Of a DNA stretch of 34,821 nucleotides, positions 30,682 to 34,821 are shown piece by piece. The notes beneath the pieces are model-generated. The model did not search any database, had not been told where the DNA came from, and worked only from the letters and a program-made list of their open reading frames with translations. Position 1 is the first letter of the stretch. Each line of letters starts with the position of its first letter. Both the position numbers and the translations under genes were made by a program. This stretch comes from Sphingobacteriales bacterium (GTDB lineage: Bacteria; Bacteroidota; Bacteroidia; Chitinophagales; Chitinophagaceae): the NCBI GenBank assembly GCA_016200915.1, contig JACQDV010000073.1, forward strand, positions 1 to 34,821. Direction: 5' to 3'.

Positions 30682-31710
30682 ATGAGAAGAATTTCCGTAA
30701 CCATAATAGCAATATTGATCTGCCATGCAGCTTCCTCACAGCTATCAGCTACTGAATGGTTTAATAAAGGAAAAAAATCACAGGGAGAAAAGGATTACAA
30801 AGCAGCCGTTGATGCATTTAAAAAAGCGACAGAAACTGATAATACTTTCTTTGACGCCTGGTATGAAATGGGCTGGTGCCAGAACGAATTAGCTAATTAC
30901 AATGATGCAGTATTATCGCTGACAAAAGCTGATCAGCTGAAACCCGGCATGTCAAGCGTTATTTTTGAACTGGGCTATGCCAATGAAAAAAAAGGCAGTT
31001 ATGAGGATGCTGTTTTTAATTACAGGAAATGTGCTGCAGTTAATCCAACTTATGCAGCAGCCTGGTATCATAAAGGCTGGTGCGAAAATCAAATTGAACT
31101 CTATGATTCTGCTTATTATTCCTGTATTAAGGCCATTGAAATTAAGACAACCTACAGGGAGGCTTATGATGAATTAGGTTTTGCCTGTTATAAACTTAAG
31201 AAAAATGAAGAATCCATTAACGCCTACCGTGAATCAATCAACCTTGATCCGACTAAAAGTGCAGGGTATAATGGAATAGGTGATGTATTTAAAAGTAATT
31301 ATAAGAATTATGATAGTGCCATAGTTTATTACAGCAAAGCGTATGAGAGAAACCCTTCGCATAAAAAAGCTCCTTACAATATTGGCTGGTGTTTAAATGA
31401 AAAAGAAAAGTATGAAGAAGCAATTCCTTATTTAAAAAAAGCATTGATACTTGATGTGAATGATAATGCTACCAGAACTGAATTAGGCTATGCTTACTAT
31501 AAGTCAAAAAACTATGATGATGCCTTGTTTCACTTTACACAGATAATGAGCAGTAACAATAAAGATGAATTAAGCCGTTATTATGCCGGGTTTTGCTATT
31601 ATCTTAAAAATGATCAATACAATTTACAACGAATGATTGATCAGCTGCAAAGCATTAATACTACCAACTCTTTAAAGTATGTTGAAACGCTGAAAAAATA
31701 TATAAAATAA
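30682..31710 (+). CDS. Secreted TPR-repeat protein
   Basis: A protein of 342 residues from the ATG at 30682; a GTG nine codons earlier would add a basic leader and weaken the signal. The signal MRRISVTIIAILICHAASSQ is followed by about eight to nine TPR repeats of 34 residues. Typical units are AWYEMGWCQNELANYNDAVLSLTKADQLKP and further copies with W-Y-x-x-G-W-C or GYAxYxxKNYDDAL (the unit is given here only in outline). The recurring GWCxNE motif (three copies) is a notable variant of TPR helix A. TPR proteins are scaffolds for protein partners; this one would act in the periplasm. It follows the GT-C-like gene by 63 bp and ends at a bidirectional terminator, so the two may form an operon. 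Confidence 0.85.
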   Translation: MRRISVTIIAILICHAASSQLSATEWFNKGKKSQGEKDYKAAVDAFKKATETDNTFFDAWYEMGWCQNELANYNDAVLSLTKADQLKPGMSSVIFELGYANEKKGSYEDAVFNYRKCAAVNPTYAAAWYHKGWCENQIELYDSAYYSCIKAIEIKTTYREAYDELGFACYKLKKNEESINAYRESINLDPTKSAGYNGIGDVFKSNYKNYDSAIVYYSKAYERNPSHKKAPYNIGWCLNEKEKYEEAIPYLKKALILDVNDNATRTELGYAYYKSKNYDDALFHFTQIMSSNNKDELSRYYAGFCYYLKNDQYNLQRMIDQLQSINTTNSLKYVETLKKYIK

Positions 31711-31734
31711 AAAGCGGAGCAAAACTCCGCTTTT
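31710..31734. terminator. Bidirectional terminator between TPR gene and typA
   Basis: AAAAGCGGAG (31710-31719) and CTCCGCTTTT (31725-31734) form a perfect 10-bp stem with a 5-nt loop and A/T-rich ends that read as T-runs on both strands. It ends 7 bp before the typA stop codon. Confidence 0.9.
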
Positions 31735-31741
31735 AATTTAT

Positions 31742-33547
31742 TTAAACTGTTTCCATTCTCTTCGCTTGTCTTTTTCTTTCTTCTTCATCCAGTATCACTT
31801 TACGCATACGGATGAAATTAGGAGTTACCTCAATACATTCATCCTGCTCAATATATTCCATACATTCCTCCAGCGTCATTAATGTTTTGGGAGCTATACG
31901 GGTAGCATCATCACTTCCACTGGCACGGTGATTGGTTAATTTCTTTCCTTCTGTTGCATTCACTATCAAATCACCCGGTTTAATGTTTTCTGCAATAATC
32001 TGTCCTGCATAAACATCTTCACCCGGATCCACAAAAAAAGTTCCTCTGTCCTGTAATTTATCAATAGAGTAACCAGTTGTTTTCTCCTGGAACTTAGAGA
32101 TCAGTACCCCATTATTTCTTCCGGGTATGGCGCCCTTCCATTGCTTGTATTCTACAAAACGATGAGCCATTACTGCTTCACCCGCAGTGTTAGTAAGCAT
32201 ATTGGAACGCAAACCAATCAATCCTCTTGATGGAATTTCAAATTCCAGATGTTGTATCTCCCCTTTTGTTTCCATCACATGCAATTCACCTTTTCTTCTG
32301 GTAACAAGGTCAATTACTTTGCTGGCATATTCCTGCGGCACATCTACTACTAAGTTTTCGTATGGTTCACATTTAGTGCCGTTGATTTCTTTTACTAAAA
32401 CCTGCGGCTGACCAATAGTTAGTTCATATCCTTCACGACGCATGGTTTCAATCAAAATTCCTAAATGGAGAATACCACGACCATACACTAAAAAACTATC
32501 TCCGCTATCTGTATCTTCTACTCTTAATGCCAGGTTCTTTTCTGTTTCTTTCAGCAAACGGTCACGCAGGTGGCGACTGGTAACAAATTTTCCATCCTTA
32601 CCATAGAATGGAGAATTGTTGATGCTGAACAACATGCTCATGGTCGGTTCATCTACACTGATAATAGGTAATGCTTCCGGGTTTTCTGCATCAGCAATTG
32701 TATCACCGATATTAAAATCTTCAATGCCTACAACAGCACAAAGATCACCGGCAATTACTTCTGTAACTTTTTTCTTACCCATTCCTTCAAACACATACAG
32801 TTCTTTCACCTTTGATTTCTTAATAGAACCATCTCCCTGCATTAATGCTACCGGCTGATTTTCTTTAATAACACCACGGGCTACTTTTCCAATAGCTATT
32901 CTTCCAAGAAAAGAAGAATAATCCAATGAAGTGATCTGCATCTGCAAATAACCTTCATTTACTTTTGGCGGCGGTACATGTTTTAAAATGCCATCGAGCA
33001 AAGGATTAATATTGTCAATTTGAGTCAATGTATCGTTGAACCAACCATTCTTACCACTTCCGTAATAAGTAGGAAAATCCAATTGCTCCTCTGTAGCATC
33101 TAAGTTGAAGAATAATTCAAACACTGCATCATGCACTTCATCAGGACGGCAGTTTGCTTTATCCACTTTATTGATAACCACAATTGGTTTCAGGTTTAAA
33201 TGCAATGCTTTTTGTAATACAAACCTTGTTTGTGGCATAGGACCTTCAAAAGCGTCCACCAGCAGTATCACACCATCAGCCATTTTTAATACACGTTCCA
33301 CTTCACCACCAAAGTCCGAGTGACCAGGAGTATCAATTACATTAATCTTTACACCTTTATAGGTTACGGCGGCGTTCTTACTAAAAATAGTGATACCACG
33401 TTCCCTTTCCAGGTCGTTACTGTCCATTATCAGTTCACCAGTTTCCTGGTTATCACGAAACACTTTGGTAGCATGTAAAATTTTATCTACCAGGGTAGTT
33501 TTTCCATGGTCAACGTGGGCAATGATTGCTATATTTCTTATTTCCAT
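31742..33547 (-). CDS. typA: Translational GTPase TypA/BipA
   Basis: TypA is a ribosome-binding GTPase of the EF-G/LepA class, involved in ribosome assembly and growth under stress or cold. It is 601 residues, the usual length. G-domain motifs are AHVDHGKTTL (G1, about 10-19), ERERGITI (G2, about 48-55), DTPGHSDFGG (G3, about 72-81), NKVDKA (G4) and the SGKNGW segment. Then come domain II, an EF-G-like domain III-V part (LHLGILIETMRREGYEL) and the TypA-specific C-terminal domain (GVLISKFQEKTTGYSIDKLQ split near 490-510). The ATG at 33547 starts directly with MEIRNIAIIAHVDHGKTT. The promoter 20-50 bp upstream is the clearest in the window. It is single-gene, on the opposite strand to its neighbours. 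Confidence 0.97.
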   Translation of the reverse strand: MEIRNIAIIAHVDHGKTTLVDKILHATKVFRDNQETGELIMDSNDLERERGITIFSKNAAVTYKGVKINVIDTPGHSDFGGEVERVLKMADGVILLVDAFEGPMPQTRFVLQKALHLNLKPIVVINKVDKANCRPDEVHDAVFELFFNLDATEEQLDFPTYYGSGKNGWFNDTLTQIDNINPLLDGILKHVPPPKVNEGYLQMQITSLDYSSFLGRIAIGKVARGVIKENQPVALMQGDGSIKKSKVKELYVFEGMGKKKVTEVIAGDLCAVVGIEDFNIGDTIADAENPEALPIISVDEPTMSMLFSINNSPFYGKDGKFVTSRHLRDRLLKETEKNLALRVEDTDSGDSFLVYGRGILHLGILIETMRREGYELTIGQPQVLVKEINGTKCEPYENLVVDVPQEYASKVIDLVTRRKGELHVMETKGEIQHLEFEIPSRGLIGLRSNMLTNTAGEAVMAHRFVEYKQWKGAIPGRNNGVLISKFQEKTTGYSIDKLQDRGTFFVDPGEDVYAGQIIAENIKPGDLIVNATEGKKLTNHRASGSDDATRIAPKTLMTLEECMEYIEQDECIEVTPNFIRMRKVILDEEERKRQAKRMETV

Positions 33548-33567
33548 AATTTTTCTGAAAGAGGCCG

Positions 33568-33597
33568 CAAAGGTACATTAAATCGGCGGTAAGGCAA
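33568..33597 (-). promoter_or_regulatory. typA promoter: TTG-N19-TACCTTTG
   Basis: On the minus strand TTG (33597-33595), a 19-bp spacer and TACCTTTG (33575-33568) match the Bacteroidota housekeeping consensus (TTG at -33, TANNTTTG at -7). The predicted start point lies about 16 bases before the typA ATG. Confidence 0.8.
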
Positions 33598-33680
33598 GGC
33601 GAATGAGTGATTATATTATTATGAAGCTGATTTCTATGCAATACATTGGTTAAGAATACCGTTAAAATAATAAAATCCTA

Positions 33681-33688
33681 TATTTTTG
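33681..33688 (+). promoter_or_regulatory. Candidate -7 element TATTTTTG for the right-edge cassette
   Basis: An exact TANNTTTG lies 50 bp before the ATG at 33739. The region is very AT-rich, which raises the chance of random matches. A possible AGGA ribosome-binding site lies at 33727-33730. Confidence 0.3.
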
Positions 33689-33738
33689 TAAAAAATTATA
33701 AAAATCTAAGCCTTTGTCCTAAATTTAGGATACACATC

Positions 33739-34200
33739 ATGAAACCTGTAGCACAATCTTCAAAACAATCCACAAGAGCCGAATGGTTTGATAATCTAAT
33801 TGCAACTTTAAAAACTCATGAGTTACAATTAGAGACTAATACTGCATCTGAGGAAATGCGTCAAGTGTATGACATATTTATGGGGGATGATTTGGATGCA
33901 ATGTTTAAGATGAATAAAGACACTACTCAGAAATATTTTGTTAGGAAAATTATTGTCGAATATTTAAAATCGTTAGATAAAAATCTCCCACAAAAACTTG
34001 CTTTTGATTTTAATGACTCCGAGGTTTTAGTCTGGGCTGAAATTAATGACAATGACGAAGTACAAGAAAAAATTTTGGCTAGAGCGGAATCAAGAATCAA
34101 TTCAATTTTCCATCCATATGGTTTCGATATGGAAAGTATGATAGTAGAAAAAGGAGACAATTTGCCTATACCAAATCATTATAAAACCTTTAAGGCATAG
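33739..34200 (+). CDS. Hypothetical protein, first gene of a two-gene cassette
   Basis: A protein of 153 residues from the ATG at 33739 (AGGA 8 bp upstream). The frame is open further upstream, but that part (KSYIFVKNYKNLSLCPK) lies in the promoter-like AT-rich DNA and looks non-coding. I do not recognise the family. The protein is acidic and mixed alpha/beta. It has a helical N-terminal half (EWFDNLIATLKTHELQLE and YFVRKIIVEYLKSL), then a possible strand pair with DSEVLVWAEI and a helix RAESRINSIFHPYGFDMES, ending SMIVEKGDNLPIPNHY. It has no signal or membrane segment, so it is cytoplasmic. The next gene begins about 10 bp after its stop, so the two are probably co-translated. It could be the partner of the HEPN-like protein that follows. 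Confidence 0.65.
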   Translation: MKPVAQSSKQSTRAEWFDNLIATLKTHELQLETNTASEEMRQVYDIFMGDDLDAMFKMNKDTTQKYFVRKIIVEYLKSLDKNLPQKLAFDFNDSEVLVWAEINDNDEVQEKILARAESRINSIFHPYGFDMESMIVEKGDNLPIPNHYKTFKA

Positions 34201-34209
34201 TAACCTTTT

Positions 34210-34692
34210 TTGGCAACTTTTGATGAACATATCCAGCAAGCAAAAAGAAATTTTGATTTTCTATGCCTAGTAAATCAAAAGGTAAATGATCATTTTGACT
34301 GGCAGGTTACCGTTTGTTTTTATACAGCTCTTCATTTAGTTAATGCCCATCTTAGCAAGCATAATCTACAATATAGAAAGCATCATGATGTAAATTATGC
34401 GCTTAATCCAGATGTTCAATTATCTGTTTCTAAACTACCCGAAGAAGAATATGATTCTTATATAGCCCTGCAAAGACTAAGTAGAAGAAGCAGATATTTA
34501 GTAAATGAAAAAGATAATAATATTTCGAGTACACAGGCATTTTTTACATATGACAAACATTTAGCAAAAGCAATTCGTAATCTTGATAAATTAATCAGGT
34601 ATTTTGATAAAAAATATACTTTGGAATTTAATGCAAAAAACTTTTCTTGTATTGAATTAACTAAAAAAGATAATTTAAAGTTTTCGAAGTAG
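34210..34692 (+). CDS. HEPN-like small protein, second gene of the cassette
   Basis: This 160-residue protein probably starts at a TTG (MATFDEHIQQAKRN), since no ATG occurs early and the first helix begins here. The start is thus unsure. The helix pattern NFDFLCLVNQKVNDHFDWQVTVCFYTALHLVNAH, given here only in outline (about 14-47), followed by LQYRKHHDVNYAL (about 53-65, an R-x-x-H-like motif), resembles HEPN superfamily proteins. These are often toxins or RNases. Later segments are EEEYDSYIALQRLSRRSRYL and a basic C-terminal tail. It is cytoplasmic. The pairing with an upstream small gene and the IS element just downstream fit a mobile toxin-antitoxin or defence cassette, but that is inference. 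Confidence 0.6.
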   Translation: MATFDEHIQQAKRNFDFLCLVNQKVNDHFDWQVTVCFYTALHLVNAHLSKHNLQYRKHHDVNYALNPDVQLSVSKLPEEEYDSYIALQRLSRRSRYLVNEKDNNISSTQAFFTYDKHLAKAIRNLDKLIRYFDKKYTLEFNAKNFSCIELTKKDNLKFSK

Positions 34693-34716
34693 GCATTTAA
34701 ATACTCCAAAAAGAAA

Positions 34717-34731
34717 GCTAATAATATTAGC
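34717..34731. repeat. Short palindrome GCTAATA-A-TATTAGC near the IS
   Basis: Perfect 7-bp arms around one base lie 36 bp before the transposase ATG. It could be a promoter-proximal site or part of the IS edge. The terminal inverted repeat of the element cannot be identified without its other end. Confidence 0.3.
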
Positions 34732-34767
34732 AAAATCAATAGCTTAGCTTTTTAAACCAGTTAAGTT

Positions 34768-34821
34768 ATGTTCAAGGGTACTAACATTTTGGAGTTTGCC
34801 AAACAGTTTGATACAAAGGAT
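34768..34821 (+). mobile_element. IS1595-family transposase, 5' end only (cut by window edge)
   Basis: An ATG at 34768 opens a frame that stays open to the window end (18 codons, MFKGTNILEFAKQFDTKD). This closely resembles the start of IS1595-family transposases, which begin MFKGxNLLEFxxxFxTDxDCxxYL before a zinc-ribbon. The rest of the gene, the DDxD/E catalytic core and the terminal repeats lie outside the window. Completeness of the element therefore cannot be judged. It follows the two-gene cassette by 75 bp. The call rests on 18 residues and should be taken as probable. Confidence 0.7.

Noticed and set aside
1-34821. tRNA, rRNA, CRISPR arrays, known riboswitches
   Set aside because: I saw no cloverleaf-like sequence, no rRNA-like stretch, no regularly spaced direct repeats and no recognisable aptamer core. 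A covariance-model scan was not possible.

Overview
The window looks like a chromosomal segment of a Bacteroidota species, most likely a member of the Chitinophagaceae or a close relative. The basis is the gene families present (DUF5117/DUF4953 metalloprotease, RprX/RprY-like two-component pair, Bacteroidota-type TatC and RpiB), the moderately AT-rich DNA, the lack of strong Shine-Dalgarno sites, and promoter elements of the Bacteroidota type. The best of these is TTG-N19-TACCTTTG upstream of typA. The taxonomic call is an inference from family resemblance, not a database result.

Layout. 1-350: no recognised gene, only a short unclassified open frame. 351-3475: LemA, a DUF2207 membrane protein and a small lipoprotein. 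3646-6048: a small HTH protein, guanylate kinase and a CNNM/CBS/CorC membrane protein. The HTH gene and gmk are separated by two near-identical perfect dyads. 6165-8738: a large secreted zinc metalloprotease ending at a shared convergent terminator. 17786-8790 (minus strand): a compact six-gene run of sensor kinase, response regulator, TolC, membrane-fusion lipoprotein, CzcA-type heavy-metal RND pump and OprB-like porin. 17930-18709: a divergent CE4-like lipoprotein. 21978-18713 (minus): an MprF-like aminoacyl-phosphatidylglycerol synthase/flippase whose stop codon overlaps the start of an AcvB/VirJ-type hydrolase. 22326-25814: a GH18-CE4-GT2 fusion, predicted to make, deacetylate and trim a beta-linked amino-sugar polymer. 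25874-31710: TatC, RpiB, an M28 peptidase, a GT-C-like membrane protein and a TPR protein. 33547-31742 (minus): TypA/BipA. 33739-34821: a two-gene cassette of unknown function (the second HEPN-like), then the start of an IS1595-family transposase cut by the window edge. This is the most accessory-looking part.

How it may work together. The stretch from about 8.8 to 25.8 kb reads as an envelope-defence block: metal efflux, phospholipid modification with its probable reversal enzyme, and two polysaccharide-deacetylase proteins. Three non-coding stretches in it carry related TTAAC/GTTAA motifs: kinase/CE4 lipoprotein, regulator/tolC, and mprF/GH18-CE4-GT2. A 25-bp site matches at 21 of 25 positions between the regulator/tolC gap and the mprF/fusion gap. 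This suggests that the local OmpR-family regulator controls the whole block.

The other most notable observation is a 48-bp GC-rich palindrome inserted in frame inside the glycosyltransferase domain of the fusion protein. It adds about 12 residues between conserved motifs without breaking the frame.
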